A stretch of DNA of 64,000 nucleotides from Aralia elata. Lineage: Eukaryota > Streptophyta > Magnoliopsida > Apiales > Araliaceae. Numbering within the stretch: position 1 is the first letter of the stretch; every line of letters starts with the position of its first letter. Both the position numbers and the translations under genes were made by a program. Where the stretch lies: assembly GCA_034770075.1 (NCBI GenBank), contig JAVJAP010000035.1, positions 186,001 to 250,000 on the forward strand, given 5' to 3'. The notes below the pieces were generated by a model. The model did no database searches, was not told where the DNA came from, and was given only the letters and a program-made list of their open reading frames with translations. This document shows positions 12,082-24,882 of this stretch, one piece after another.

Positions 12082-12954
12082 CTCATATTAAATATTTAAT
12101 ACTTTATCGCTTTACCATGCTAGAAGGCGACGTTCGATATTCCAAATATCTTTGAACATTTAAGACTTAATATGATTTCTTTGAGGAGTTTGTTATTATT
12201 AGTCTCATCTTGTTTAGCGCGCATGTACACACACATATATATAAAATACACGTCATATTATTTAACATGCGAAGCATGTTGGATAATATATAATATATAT
12301 ATAGTAAGCATGCACATATAGAATACTATATTCTATTCGGATTGATTATGGACTTTTATTCTAGTTTGATTTACTAGAGCCACCAAGTGAACCAAAAGGT
12401 CAAACCTAGGGTACAAGAACTGAATTTAAATATAACTATTACATTTAAACTTGGGTTCCATTACAAACGGGTCTTCAAGCGCTCCTTGCTCCTTGGTCTC
12501 CAATTCTTCAAAATAATTCTAACTAAACCTATTACATTTACTATTTTCAATAAATAGAAACCTTGATCAGCAGTCAAGGGGAGATACATAGGAGGGAGAT
12601 AGAATTTACATTAAGAAAAATTAGAGAAGACGAGGTACGAAGACCCCATTTATAAAACCCATTCATTCAAGCATCCTCTAAAATAATTTCAATCACACAT
12701 TGGTCAATAGTCCATAATCAATCCCATTTATTGTCATACATATCTCCATATGCATCAATAAATAAAATTCATCTCATAAATAATAAAACCATTCTATATA
12801 TGCATTGATATTATTTAATGGGCAATTTAAAGTTGCATGAAATCTAATTCCATGTGTAAAATAACTCTTTATTTTAATTATAAAACCATGTAAAATAAAT
12901 CTTTATTTTAATTCTTGAAAAATTGCAAAAATAATCAAAATCGGATAATCTGCA

Positions 12955-13080
12955 ACAGTGGCTCAGCTGCGCCGGTTTTGTGAAGCAAAACGGCGCTACT
13001 GCGTCGGGCGTGTCAGACACGACGATACGGCGCAGCTGTGCCACGTCCAACAAAGGGACACGGCACTGCTGCGCTAGGTC
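12955..13080. repeat. GC-rich inverted-repeat cluster
   Basis: Four words occur: CAGCTGCGCCGG, CGGCGCTACTGCGTCGGG, CGGCGCAGCTGTGCC and CGGCACTGCTGCGCTAGG. They share the core GGCGCTGCTGCGCC with the clusters in the Tekay LTRs at 14821 and 23470, although this is a copia leader. The cluster lies about 200-325 nt inside the primer-binding site. Confidence 0.6.
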
Positions 13081-13264
13081 GTTAGAACAGTTTTCCAATT
13101 TTTCCCGCAGGCGCGAATTTGATCAGTTTTCATCCAAAACTCGATTTTCTGCAATTGTTTTCAAAATCTATGATTTTACATAACATATTATGCCCAATAA
13201 ATTGTTCTAAACACATACCCATACATATGCAGAATCAAAACAATTAATAATTCGCATAAAATTT

Positions 13265-13277
13265 GGCTCTTATACCA
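13265..13277 (-). other. Copia primer-binding site
   Basis: GGCTCTTATACCA on the plus strand reads TGGTATAAGAGCC on the minus strand. It is complementary to the 3' end of initiator Met-tRNA with one mismatch from the TGGTATCAGAGC seen at 32811. One base separates it from the LTR end at 13279. Confidence 0.75.
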
Positions 13278-13278
13278 C

Positions 13279-13542
13279 TATTAGGTTTGTATATAATGCG
13301 AACATGCAATCAAATTACATAAATAAAGCGGAAGCGCGATAAAATCAGATTTTAAAATTTTATACAAACCATCACCATGATCTTTCTTTATACACAATTA
13401 TTAACTAAGTGAAAGAGATGAAGAATAAGAAATTATACCCTCGTAGAACCGTGCTTCTTCGGGTACACGGTCAACTCCAATTCTTTCGCATTCTCCTTGA
13501 ATTTCACCGACTAAATTCTTTCCTTTGATCAATGTTAGCCAC
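13279..13542 (-). mobile_element. Copia 5' LTR, inner part, split by Tekay
   Basis: It begins TATTAGGTTTGTAT (TGTTAGG in other copies) and follows the 3' portion of the copia LTR up to AATGTTAGCCAC. The Tekay element is inserted there. The LTR resumes after 24882 with CACCAAAGTATTTGGCCTCTAGAGG. Joined across the insertion, the two flanks match the uninterrupted text at 25170-25200. Confidence 0.85.
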
Positions 13543-13807
13543 TGTGACACCCCCAAATCTGGGTACTTTATTCCCACAGGATTTGGTGTTCACTGTCCGA
13601 ATAAATCACGTCACATCTAACTACCCATACAAATATAAATGAAAACTTCTAACTGAAATAGAAATCCTCCCATTAAAGGGTTACAATAATATAATAACAT
13701 CAATCCCAGGTCATCTAACCTTAAATAAAATATCAATGCAGAAAATATAACATAAATAACATGAGTCTTTTACATAACATCTTTCAAATAAAATAAACAA
13801 GTCTTCA

Positions 13808-14017
13808 TCACTTGTTCGCCTTGCCTTTTCCATTACTAGTAGATGGTTCATCAACTCTTTCAACCTTAGCTGCAATGTTATTATGCAAGAATGAGCAATG
13901 ATTGCCCACCAAGTATAATAATAACAATAATAATAACATGCAAATAACTAATAGATATCGGTTAATCGAAAGCTCAACTTTTGAATTAAGATTAGAAAAC
14001 GAGAATAAAAAGAACAT
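13808..14017 (-). CDS. Short conserved frame inside Tekay LTR
   Basis: A 69-codon frame. The N-terminal half is hydrophobic and leucine-rich (LLLLLLLYLVG), like a membrane segment. The second half contains CSFLHNNIAAKVE and ends GKGKANK before a TGA. It is repeated in the partner LTR (22440-22670) and, shorter, at 3652-3783. Diverged versions with CS-[FP]-LLYH and IAVKPE occur in other Tekay LTR subfamilies in this window. No known domain was recognised, and expression is unproven. Confidence 0.3.
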   Translation of the reverse strand: MFFLFSFSNLNSKVELSINRYLLVICMLLLLLLLYLVGNHCSFLHNNIAAKVERVDEPSTSNGKGKANK

Positions 14018-14820
14018 CTGAGGGTCACAAGACCACGAACAATGTCCTAGGTTATCAAGTATTTCTACTTTAAACCTTTAACAGTCGTAAGACTATACGG
14101 ACCTTACTCCTCGTACTCAGGGGGATCAGCCCTTTGTACCATGTATGTGCACAATATCTAAACGCTATCGCGTAAAATAATCCCCTGTAAAAGGGTTGTT
14201 CATTTCAGTTTGACAACAGAGTCCGCACCAAAGGAAGTTTGGGTTGGATTTACTTCAATAACATTTCTAGAATTTAGAACGTTCATCAACTATGGATAGT
14301 CAAATCAATAAGGGTTCACTAATCAATCAAGGCTCAATAATAAAAATGTAAATGGTATTCAAGAACCAAAGACTGAATCTCACAAAATATACAATTGAAT
14401 AAACTCTGTATAACTGAAGTATTACTAAAAAGGAATTAGAATATCTCATTTGAATTTATGAACTTGAATGAATTAGGATAAAGAACTTGCTCAAATAAAA
14501 ATAATAGAGTTAAGAAACTTGCTCAATATAAGAGTAGGATTTATAATTTACGTAATTGAAATCAAGTTAGGGTACGGAAACTTGCCTCGTGCGTCTGCTA
14601 CAACTAATATTATCTACTTGCTCTTTAAGTAACCTATATATTCAAGTCACATTGAACAATTAATAATCATAGTTTAATTCAAAGTAATCGTTCAGTCACT
14701 TCATATCTTTACTACATGCATAATATATTGCATTATATGTTTGAAATTATTTTATTTCAAAAATCTGGAAAATTTTCATTTTCTAGCCGACCTGACCCTG
14801 CAGGACTGACCCGACCCGGA

Positions 14821-14985
14821 CTGGCGCTGCTGCGTCGCGTTTTAGCCTTGTGCCGGCGCTGCTGCGCTGGCTTGACCCGAACCCAACGAAACCGGCGCTG
14901 CTACGCGTGGTTTATGCCTAATACCGGCGTTGCTGCACCTCAGCGCTGTTGCGCCCAATTATAATTATCCAGCGGCGCTGCTGCG
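14821..14985. repeat. GC-rich inverted-repeat cluster in LTR
   Basis: There are six variants of GGCGCTGCTGCGCC at about 14822, 14853, 14901, 14923, 14941 and 14972, separated by 15-45 nt. The last, CGGCGCTGCTGCGCCGCG, is the least decayed. The partner LTR has five at 23475-23625, and one or two intervening words are lost between the copies. Confidence 0.65.
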
Positions 14986-16261
14986 CCGCGACACAGACCC
15001 AGACTTCTCTGTTCTTTGTGAACAGTGAAAAACAGACCAATTTCTCCCAATTTCTTCACCCAATCAACAAATTAAACATACCCAGACATTATACTTGTTA
15101 TAAAACTAAAACCCATCATTTACACAATAATTTTAACATCATAAACAACCTAAATAACCAATTTAAAAGGCCAAAATTCACTGTTCATACTTTATTTTCA
15201 TAATTTTACACATTTAGCATAATCAATCACTGTGAACTTGTTTCTTAACCAAATTAATCCGTTTAACTTTCGTTCTTTTCGTTTCTACATGTATAAACAT
15301 AATCAATCATCAATTTACCATTTAATATGCAATTTAAACATGAATTTTCATATATTTAAGCCATATTCAAACATGGTTTCTCAATAAATTTCAAAACTCC
15401 AAATAAGACATAATTTCATGGATTAATTACTCTATAACAATTTATAACATCATATAATGATTCATACATGCATATTAACCATCACAAACAACTTTTCAAC
15501 AATTTACACATAAAATTCAATTATCAAAGAACTTACAGTATACGTTCATGGAGAAAATTTAAAAACATAATTAAAGCTTGGATTTAGGAAATTATCTTCA
15601 ATTAGTAGTTTAGATTGCTAGTAGATGAAAGAAATTCTTCTCCCAATTCTCAAATCCTCTCAAAATTCTCGCTATATTTCTCTCTGACTTAGATTAGAAA
15701 ATAGTACGTGAAAGAAAGACTGATGGTATTAACTGACGCAACATGGGAGTTAGTTAAGGCCAACATGCGCTTAACTGCTCCCATGTTCCTAAGGCCATGT
15801 TTGGTTAGTACTTAAAGCTCTTTTTTGGTTTATTTTAATTAACTAGCTTATTATATAGTTTATTGTCACACTTTAATAAATAAATTATATTACAATTAAA
15901 TAAAATCTACTACTACTCAATAAATCAAATAATCACATAATTAAAAATCATCACATAATTAAAATTCTCACTTATTTAATTATGACAAATTAATAAATCT
16001 CTAATTAATTATTAAATTAATTAGAATAATGTCAAAATTAATAAATAACTCATTTAATTAAATTATCTCAATTAAATCAATTAAATTCACACCTTACACC
16101 ATAAAATTATTTCACATTAATATAATCTATATAACACATTAATTAAATTAATCTACAATAATTTCATCAAATATTTATTTAGCTCAATAAATAAATCACA
16201 CAAATATTTATTTAATTCAATAAATATTTAAAGATCAAATATGAAAATCGCGTTTGTTACA

Positions 16262-16277
16262 TCTTTCCCCCTTTAAA
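16262..16277 (-). other. Tekay polypurine tract
   Basis: The plus strand TCTTTCCCCCTTTTAA reads as an A/G-rich tract on the minus strand, immediately inside the 3' LTR. The plus-strand Tekay element has the equivalent tract at 42934-42946, and both follow a similar GATTCT...GGGACAGAAT phrase. Confidence 0.75.
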
Positions 16278-16372
16278 AGGATTCTGTCCCTAGAATCACG
16301 ATTCAATTAACCAGTCCTGTTACATTCTCCCCTCCTTACAAAGATTCTGCTCCCAGAATCGCTACACATAAC

Positions 16373-19300
16373 CTAGGCAAATAATTGAGGATAATTTTTC
16401 ATCATCTGATCTTCGAGTTCCCACGTAGCTTCTTCAGCGTTGTGGTTCCTCCAAATCACCTTAACAGAAGGTATAACTTTATTTCTGAGTACTTGCTCTA
16501 TCCGGTCCACTATTTGAATAGGCACTTCCTCGTAAGATAAATCTTTTTCAAATTGCAGGGGTTCATATTCTATAACATACTTGTAGTTGAGTTTGTATGG
16601 TCGTAACACCGAAATATAAAAAGCATTATGGATATGTTCTAACGCTGGAGGTAAGGCTACCTCATACGCGACTTCACCAATTCTCCGTAACACTTCAAAG
16701 GGTCTAATGAACCTCGGGCTCAGCTTCCCCTTCTTACCAAAATGAATTTTCCCCTTCTAGGGAGACACTTTCAAGAAAACGAAGCTACCGATTTCAAATT
16801 CTCGATTCTTGTGGTGTTGATCAGCATATTTCTTCTGCCTATCCTGAGCAGCTATCAATCTTGCCCTGATCACTTTGACGATTTCGGCGGTTTGTTGTAC
16901 CAGTTCTGGTCCAAGTAATTGACGTTCGCCAACTTCATCCCAGCATAATGGAGTTCTGCATTTTCTGTCGTACAACGCTTCATAAGGCGGCATGCCAATA
17001 CTTGCATGGTGACTGTTATTATAAGCAAATTCCACCAATAGTAGATGATCATCCCAATTTCCTTTGAAATCCATGATACAAGCTCTTGACATATCTTCTA
17101 ATATCTGAAGCGTTCTTTCGCTCTGTCCGTCGGTCTGTGGATGATATGTTGTACTCATACGTAACTGCGTTCCCATGTATTCCTGTAGGCATTTCCAGAA
17201 TTTCGAAATGAATCGCGGATCCCTATCTAAAATAATAGATACTGGAACACTGTGCCTCAAAACAATCTCCTTCATATACAACTTCGCCAACTGATCTAGG
17301 TTAAATCTGATCTTGATCGATAGGAAATGTATTGATTTCGTCAGTCGATCTACGATAACCCAAACTGCGTCAAACCCTTTCTGAGTCGTCAAAAGACCTA
17401 CTACGAAATCCATTGTGATATGTTCCCATTTTCATTCTGGGATTTCTAACAGTTGTAATAACTCACTCGGCCTCTGATGTTCTGCTTTAACTTTCTGACA
17501 TGTCAAACACTTGGCCACACAATCGACAACGTCCCTTTTTATATTCGGCCACTAGAAATGTTATCGTAGATCCTGGTATATCTTCGTACTCCCCGGATGA
17601 ATCGAATATCTCGAACTATGAGCCTCGCTTAAAATTTCCTCCTTAACCTCTGATACTGGCGGAACCCAAATTCTTCCCTCAAATCTCATTACTCCTTCGT
17701 TGTCAACTTTGAATTTTACTTCATCACCTTCAGATATTCTTTTCCTGATTTTCTCACATTCTTCATCTTGAAATTGTGCTTCGTTAACCTTATCCACCAA
17801 AGTTTGGCCGGTTCCCATTTGAAATAATTTTTCGTCAGACTCCTCAGGATATTTCACTTCCAACTCCAGTTTTGCCATTGCTGTAATTAGCTCCTCCTGA
17901 GCGGTTAACATAGACAGTTTCTTCCGACCCTTTCTGCTTAAAGCATCGGCCACAATGTTCGCTTTACCCGGATGGTATAAAATCTCGCAGTCGTAATCTT
18001 TTATCAATTCAAACCATCTCCTCTGTCGCATGTTCAGGTCCTTTTGTGTGAAAATATATTTTAGACTCTTGTGGTTTGTATATATTTCACACTTCTCCCC
18101 GTAGAGATAGTGTCTCCAGATCTTCAAAGCAAACACTACTGCGGCCAATTCCAAATCATAGGTAGGATACCCCTTCTCATAGTCCTTTAATTGTCGTGAC
18201 ACATACACAATGACCTTACTATTTTGCATAAGCACACAACCTAGTCCTTTATGCGACGCCTTACTGTACACCACAAAATTTCCTGTGCTATCTGGTAAAG
18301 ACAACATAGGTGCCGTACTCAACCTTTTCTTTAATTCTTGAAAACTTTCCTCACACTTTTCTGTACAAACGAACTTCACTGCTTTCCTAGTCAAATTCGT
18401 TAACGGAGCCGTAATTTTGGAAAAATTTTGAATAAGCCTTCTGTAATAACCTGTCAATCCTAGGAAACTCCTTACTTCTGATGGTGTTTTCGGCTGATCC
18501 TAGTTAAGCACAACTTCAACCTTTGACGGATTTACCGAAATCCCATCCTTGTTGATCATATGTCCAAGAAATTGCACCCGCTCTGTCCAGAATTCACATT
18601 TTAAAAACTTAGCGTATAACTTCTCTCTTCTTAATGCTTCCAATGTCGCCTTCAAATGCTCTGCATGTTCTTCTTTGATTTTGGAATATACTAAAATATC
18701 ATCGATGAATACTACTATGAACTTATCCAAAAACGGCTTAAACACCATGTTCATTAGGTCCATGAATGCTATAGGAGCATTCGTTAGACCAAATGACATC
18801 ACCAGAAACTCGTAGTGACCATAACGAGTCCTGAACGCTATCTTCGGTACATCTTCCTTCCTTACCTTTAACTGATGATAACCACTTCTCAAATCTATCT
18901 TCGAGAAATACTCAGCTCCTTTCAATTGATCAAACAAGTCATCGATACTTGGCAATGGGTACTTATTCTTAATCGTGACCTTGTTCAAATCCCTATAATC
19001 AATGCAAAGTCGCATCGATCCGTCCTTTTTCTTAACAAATAATACCGGCGCTCCCCACGGCGATACACTCGGCTGGATATACTTCTTATCTATAAGTTCT
19101 TATAGTTGCACCATCAATTCTTTCATCTCTACTGGAGCCATACGGTATGGAGCCTTCGATACAGGGGTAGTTCCTGGCGCCAAATCGATTACGAATTCCA
19201 CTTCACTGTCTGGTGGAAGTCCTGGCAAATCGTTTGGAAAAACATCTACAAAATCTCGTACGACAGGTATCTTTTCTAATTTCGGAATCTCTTTTTGAGT

Positions 19301-20881
19301 ATCGACTATGTAGGCTAAGTATCCCACACAGCCTTGTCTCAACAACTTCCTGGCCTGCATCATTGTCAGACAACTCGCTTGTCTAGGTGACTTGTTTCCA
19401 TAAAATACAACCTTTGATGGAGTCATAAGGTTAATACACTTCCTTTGGCAATCAATTATCGCCCCATAATTGAATAGCCAATCCATTCGTAAAATAACGT
19501 CAAATTCCCCAAGTTTAATTGGAATCAGATCTACAATCATCACATTTCCCTTAATATCCATTCTACAGTTCTTATGTACATACCTAACAGGAATTACTTC
19601 CCTATTCGCAATTTCTATGTTCAAAGGGTAATCTAATTCCTCCTTAAGCAAATCTAAATTCTTAGCAAAGTCATCGGATATAAATGAACAAGTAGCACCC
19701 GAATCAAACAATACATAAGCATTTATATTATTGATCGGAATGATACCTGACACCCCATCACGTGACTGTACGACGTCCTGCACGGTCATGTTGAAAGTTC
19801 TGGCGGTCGGTCGACTTGTCGGTGCTGATCCAGTTATGGTTAATGTGCTACCACCACTGTTTTCCTTACTCCCTCCTCCTGCTCCTCCTGCTGCTTTCTT
19901 AGGGTAATCCCTAGCTAGATGATCCTTTGACCTGCAAGTGAAGAAAGCGCCCTTCTTAGGATTAGGATAATTTGGTGGTATGTGAACTTCCTGGCCACAA
20001 TTATAGCAAACCCTTTTCCCCTTCAGGCATACTCCCATATGATTCTTCTCGCAGGTAACACACACCTCCACTTTCTTCTTCTGACCTCCCTGTTGATTCC
20101 CAACAGACCCACTGTCATTCCACTTCCTCTTCTGATTGTGACCACCACTATTGCTATCACTAGCCTTGTTATTCTCCTTTTCAACTTTCTTCTTCTTCTG
20201 CTCCTGGTTATACTTAGTCAGAGCGTCACTTCCACCTTCTGCGATAATCGCCTTCTCCAAAACTCCTACAAAAGTGTTCAATTGGAACATTAACACTTTG
20301 CTGTATAACCACAACTTCAATCCCTATTCAAATCTCCTCGTCTTCCTCTCATCGGTATTCACCTGATATGTTGCGAACCTTGGCAATTCATTAAACTTCC
20401 CTGCGTACTCCGGTACAAACATGGTACCTAGCTTTAGCTCTAGGAATTGAACCTCCATCTGATTACGCGAGCTTGCCGGAAAGTACATCTCAAAGAATAT
20501 CTCCTTGGACTTATCCCATGTGATTACACCCTGACCTCCTCGAATCTTATTTGCTTGCAACCACTAGCTGGCCTCTGACTTAAGCATGAATGTTGCGAAG
20601 GCAGTCTTTTGGTCATCACTCACCCTAGCAACGTCGAACACCTTTTCCATTTCCATCACCCAAGTCTGGGCTTCGATTGGGTTCATGGAACCCCTAAAGT
20701 ATGGCGGTCCTACTGCTTTGAAATTCTTAAATGACGTAAATGGTGGAGCTTGCGGCTGATTCACAAGTGCTCCAGCTAAAAGGTTGACCAATTGTTGTAT
20801 AGGATTAGCATTGACATCGTTGTTGTTATTATTGGTAGAGCTTTCCTGAGCTTGTTGACGTGGTTGGCGTCTCGACGATAT
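16373..20881 (-). pseudogene. Tekay gag-pol polyprotein, stopped by transitions
   Basis: The whole polyprotein lies in one reading frame from 20881 to the natural stop at 16373. In order there are: gag (FRGSMNPIEAQTWVMEMEKV); three zinc knuckles, of which the second and third have lost cysteines (CYNCGQ...PPNY, FFTCRSKDH...DY); protease (LFDSGATCSF); reverse transcriptase (VVFIDDILVYSK); RNase H (VVYSKASHKG, where the usual Asp is Lys); integrase (LDRDPRF, YHPQTDGQSERT); and a chromodomain. In-frame stops lie at 20564, 20324, 19100, 18500, 17561, 17552, 17432 and 16757. The start codon reads ATA at 20879-20881. I saw no frameshift. It is about the same length as the plus-strand relative and cannot make a functional product. 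Confidence 0.9.
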
Positions 20882-21168
20882 TTTCTGTTTAAGAGTGTAC
20901 GCTTATTAGATCATTACTTAATTTCTTAAGTATTCAATACTTAACTCAAACAATTCAGGTTTAACACATAACATCTTCAAATAAACTTTGATATTTCATT
21001 CATTCAAAAGTTTTAAACATAGAAAGATAGTATCACTGCTATTTACATCAACTATCCCGAGATCAAAGAATCTTCAGGATTAAATATTCATATTCCATTG
21101 TGTATAATCACGCTGGAATTTACATTACTAACTACTATAATTATTCACATATTTCAATACTTTTCTTA
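20882..21168 (-). other. Spacer between extra ORF and gag
   Basis: About 290 bp of AT-rich sequence separates the stop of the upstream ORF from the lost gag start. The plus-strand element has a comparable 390-bp gap (37977-38367). No motif was recognised. Confidence 0.5.
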
Positions 21169-21945
21169 TCACGGCCTACTAAGGCGTCGAACTGTCTTCC
21201 TGCGTTCTTCCTCTATGATACGGAACATCGTCTTATGATCCAACATATACCATGGCAAGTTTTTGAACTGAACTGGATAGTGGAGAACTCGATCCTGGGC
21301 CCTATCAATCATTGTCTGAAAAGTGTAGTCCGTCTCCTCAATCTTAGCCTTATTTACCTGTTTGCCTTCTTCAGAAATATTTCTGCTCGTCGAGCGGTAT
21401 TCATCCAGGCGTCTTCTGCCCTAGCACGTTTCGCCGACTCTTCACTCAGGTCAACCTTCAATTTCTCAATTTCAAGCTTCATCTTCTCATTCTCGGCTAA
21501 CAATTCTTCCTTTTGACTCTCTACCTGAACTAACTTTCATTTCACATCTCTAAGATGTATATCCAGATCCTCAATCTTCTCATTCTTCTGTTCTATAGCT
21601 GTCTGGCGCATATTTGCCAGTCTTTCCAAATCTCTGATTCTATTCTGTAACTTTATGCTACGGTCATATAGTGCATCATACATCTCAACGTCGATAGAGG
21701 TAAGGGGTACCTCCTCGGGATCCTCATCATCCCCCCTAGCCTCTATCTCTACCTCCTCAGAATCCTCCTCTGGATCAAACTCATGCTCATGCTCCTAACC
21801 TATAACAGTGATCAACAGAGATGGTTCTCTCTGTATCAACTGCTCCCAGATAACATAAATATCATGGGGCTCCTCTTCTCCAGCTACTCGGGGCTCAACC
21901 TTCCTAGGCTGACTGAATCCTCCAACAACCAACATCCGATATCAT
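21169..21945 (-). pseudogene. Extra coiled-coil ORF upstream of gag, decayed
   Basis: This is the counterpart of the intact ORF at 37221-37976. The N-terminal part is acidic (EFDPEEDSEEVEIEARGDDE). A long charged heptad-like region follows (for example QKNEKIEDLDIHLRDVK and ENEKMKLEIEKLKVDL). The C-terminus ends RRLSRP at a TGA (21169-21171), matching the basic end of the intact copy. In-frame stops (near 21798 and 21538) and a break near the start show it is dead. Its place, between the primer-binding site and gag, is the same in both copies. Function unknown. Confidence 0.65.
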
Positions 21946-22159
21946 GACAACAAAGTTTAAGTTTTAATTAATACTCGGTACCACTCACGGCACATAGGTT
22001 GTTAACACGTAAGCACATAACACATAAAGTCTTTTATTATCTTTAATGAATTCTTTAATTTATTCCTTAGAACTCGATAAGAGTTTATGACCACTATGTT
22101 TTCTGTCTTCTAAAAGGTTACTACCCTAAGGTTTTCCCATCTAAGGTTCATAACCTACA

Positions 22160-22171
22160 GCTCTGATACCA
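22160..22171 (-). other. Tekay primer-binding site
   Basis: GCTCTGATACCA reads TGGTATCAGAGC on the minus strand, a perfect initiator Met-tRNA complement. It is three bases from the 5' LTR end at 22175. Confidence 0.85.
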
Positions 22172-22174
22172 ACC

Positions 22175-24882
22175 TATGGTACCCCCAAATCCGGGTAATT
22201 CATTCCCATAGAATTTGGTATTCACTATCCAAATAAATCACATCACATCTAATTATCCATATAAATATAAATGAAAACTTCTAACTGAAATAGAAATCCT
22301 CCCATTAAAGGGTTACAATAATATAATAACATCAATCCCAGGTCATCTAACCTAAAATAAAACATCAATGCGAAAAACATAACATAAATAACATGAGTCT
22401 GTTACATAACATCTTTCAAATAAAATAAACAAGTCTTCATCACTTGTTCGCCTTGCCTTTTCCTTTACTAGTAGATGGTTCGTCAACTCTTTCAACCTTA
22501 GCTGCAATGTTATTATGCAAGAATGAGCAATGATTGCCCACCAAGTATAACAATAACAATAATAATAACGTGCAAATAACTAATAGATATTGGATAATCG
22601 AAAGCTCAACTTTTGAATTAAGATTAGAAAATGAGAATAAAAAGAACATCTGAGGGTCACAAGACCACAAACAATGTCCTAGGTTATCAAGTATTTCTAC
22701 TTTAAACCTTTAACAGTCGTAAGACTATATGGACCTTACTCCTCGTACTCAGGGGGATCAGCCCTTTGTACCATGTATGTGCACAATATCTATACGCTAT
22801 CGCGTAAAATAATCCCCTGTAAAAGGGTTGTTCATCTCAGTTTGACAACAGAGTCCGCACCAAAGGAAGTTTAGGTTGGATTTACTTTAATAACATTTCT
22901 AGAATTTAGAACGCTATCAACTATGGACTAATCAAATCAATAAGGGTTCGCTAATCAATCAAGGCTCAATAATAAAAATGTAAATGGTATTCAAAAACAA
23001 GACTGAATCTCACAAAATATGCAATTGAATAAACTTTGTATAACTGAAGTATTACTAAAAAGGAATTAGAATATCTCATTTGAATTCATGAACTTGAATG
23101 AATTAGGATAAAGAACTTGCTCAAATAAAAATAATAGAGTTAAGAAACTTACTCAATATAAGAGTAGGATTTATAATTTACATAATTGAAATCAAGTTAG
23201 GGTACGAAAACTTGCCTCGTGCGTCTGCTACAACTAATATTATCTACTTGCTCTTTAAGTAACCTATACATTCAAGTCACATTGAACAATTAATAATCAT
23301 AGTTTAATTCAAAGTAATCGTTTAGTCACTTCATAACTCATATTTTTAATGCCTTATTATCTTTACTACATGCATAACATATTGTATCATACGTGTGAAA
23401 TTATTTTATTTCCAAAATTTGGAAAATTTTCATTTTCTGGCCGACCCGACCTGGCAGGACCGACTCAACCCGAACCGGCACTGCTGCGCCACGTTTTAGC
23501 CTTGTGTCGGCGCTGCTGTGTCGGCCTGACCCGAACGAAACGAACCCAGCACTGTTGCGCCTAGTTTATGCTTAATACCGGTGCTGCTGCGCCCAATTAT
23601 AGTTATCCAGCGGCGCTGCTGCGCCGCGACACAGACCCAGACTTCTCTGTTCTTCGCGAACAATGAAAAACATACCAATTTCTCCCAATTTCTTCACCCA
23701 ATCAATAAATTATACATACCCAGACATTATACTTGTTATAAAACTAAAACCCATCATTTACACAATAATTTTAACATCATAAACAACCTAAATAACCAAT
23801 TTCAAAGGCCAAAATTCACTGTTCATACTTTATTTTCATAATTTTACACATTTAGCATAATCAATCACTGTGAACTCGTTTCTTAACCAAATTAATCCAT
23901 TTAACTTTCATTCTTTTCGTTTCTACATGTATAAACATAATCAATCATCAATTTACCGTTTAATATACAATTTAAACATGAATTTTCATACATTTAAGCC
24001 ATATTCAAACATGGTTTCTCAATAAATTTCAAAACTCCAAATAAGACATAATTTCATGGATTAATTACTCTATAACAATTTATAACATCATATAATGATT
24101 CATACATGCATATTAACCATTACAAACAACTTTTCAATAATTTACACATAAAATTCAATTATCAGAGAACTTACAGTATACGTTCATGGAGAAAATTTAA
24201 AAACATAATTAAAGCTTGGATTTAGGAAATTACCTTCAATTAGTAGTTTAGATTGCTAGTAGATGAAAGAAATTCTTCTCCCAATTCTCAAATCCTCTCA
24301 AAATTCTCGCTGTATTTCTCTCTGACTTAGCTTAGAAAATAGTACGTGAAAGAAAGACTGATGGTATTAACTGACGCAACATGGGAGTAAGTTAAGGCCA
24401 ACATGCGCTTAACTGCTGCCATGTTCCTAAGGCCATGTTTGGTTGGTACTTAAAGCTCTTTTTTGGTTTATTTTAATTAACTAGCTTATTATATAGTTTA
24501 TTGTCACACTTTAATAAATAAATTATATTACAATTAAATAAAAGCTACTACTACTCAATAAATCAAATAATCACATAATTAAAATTCTCACTTATTTAAT
24601 TATGACAATTCAATAAATCTCTAATTAATTATTAAATTAATTAGAACAACATCAAAATTAATAAATAACTCATTTAATTAAATTATCTCAATTAAATCAA
24701 TTAAATTCACACCTTGCACCATAAAATTATTTCACATTAATATAATCTGTATAACACATTTAATTAAATTAATCTACAATAATTTCATGAAATATTTATT
24801 TAGCTCAATAAATAAATCACACAAATATTTATTTAATTCAATAAATATTTAAAGATCAAATATGAAAATCTCGTTCGTTACA
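22175..24882 (-). mobile_element. Tekay 5' LTR (old copy)
   Basis: It starts TATGGTACCCCC (the partner has TGTGACACCCCC, so the terminal dinucleotide has mutated) and ends GTTCGTTACA. It carries the stem-loop at 22524-22540 and GC-rich words at 23475-23625. Substitutions between the two LTRs are frequent enough to indicate an older insertion than the plus-strand element. Confidence 0.9.
22440..22670 (-). CDS. Short conserved frame inside Tekay LTR
   Basis: A 76-codon copy of the frame at 13808-14017, extended at the N-terminus. It keeps the leucine-rich stretch, CSFLHNNIAAKVE and the GKGKANK end at the same TGA. Because both LTRs derive from one template at insertion, agreement between these two alone is not evidence of selection. 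Agreement with the other LTR subfamilies is the relevant comparison. Confidence 0.3.
   Translation of the reverse strand: MWSCDPQMFFLFSFSNLNSKVELSIIQYLLVICTLLLLLLLYLVGNHCSFLHNNIAAKVERVDEPSTSKGKGKANK

Larger units (their letters stand above)
11636..13264 (-). other. Copia 5' leader (untranslated)
   Basis: This 1.6-kb stretch lies between the primer-binding site and gag. It matches the leader of the plus-strand relative (32824-33305 and 47965-49126) in blocks. It preserves the uninterrupted site of the Helitron found in that relative (junction 12750/12751). It carries four copies of a GTGTCACAC motif (11793-12081) and a GC-rich cluster (12955-13080). No long open frame was found. Confidence 0.7.
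13543..16261 (-). mobile_element. Tekay 3' LTR (old copy)
   Basis: Ends are TGTGACACCCCC and GTTTGTTACA. It aligns along its length with 22175-24882, with small indels near 14870-14950 and 15930. It contains the conserved stem-loop (13892-13908), a short conserved frame (13808-14017), and six GC-rich words at 14821-14985. The rest is AT-rich. Confidence 0.9.
13543..24882 (-). mobile_element. Full-length Tekay-type gypsy element (old copy)
   Basis: Two 2.7-kb LTRs (13543-16261 and 22175-24882) enclose a polypurine tract, gag-pol, an upstream extra ORF and a primer-binding site, all on the minus strand. The 5-bp target duplication is GCCAC (13538-13542) against ACCAC (24883-24887), with one mismatch. 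The C-terminal chromodomain, the long LTRs and the domain order PR-RT-RH-INT place it in the Tekay (Del) chromoviruses. The coding region is killed by point mutations only. It inserted into a copia LTR. Confidence 0.9.
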
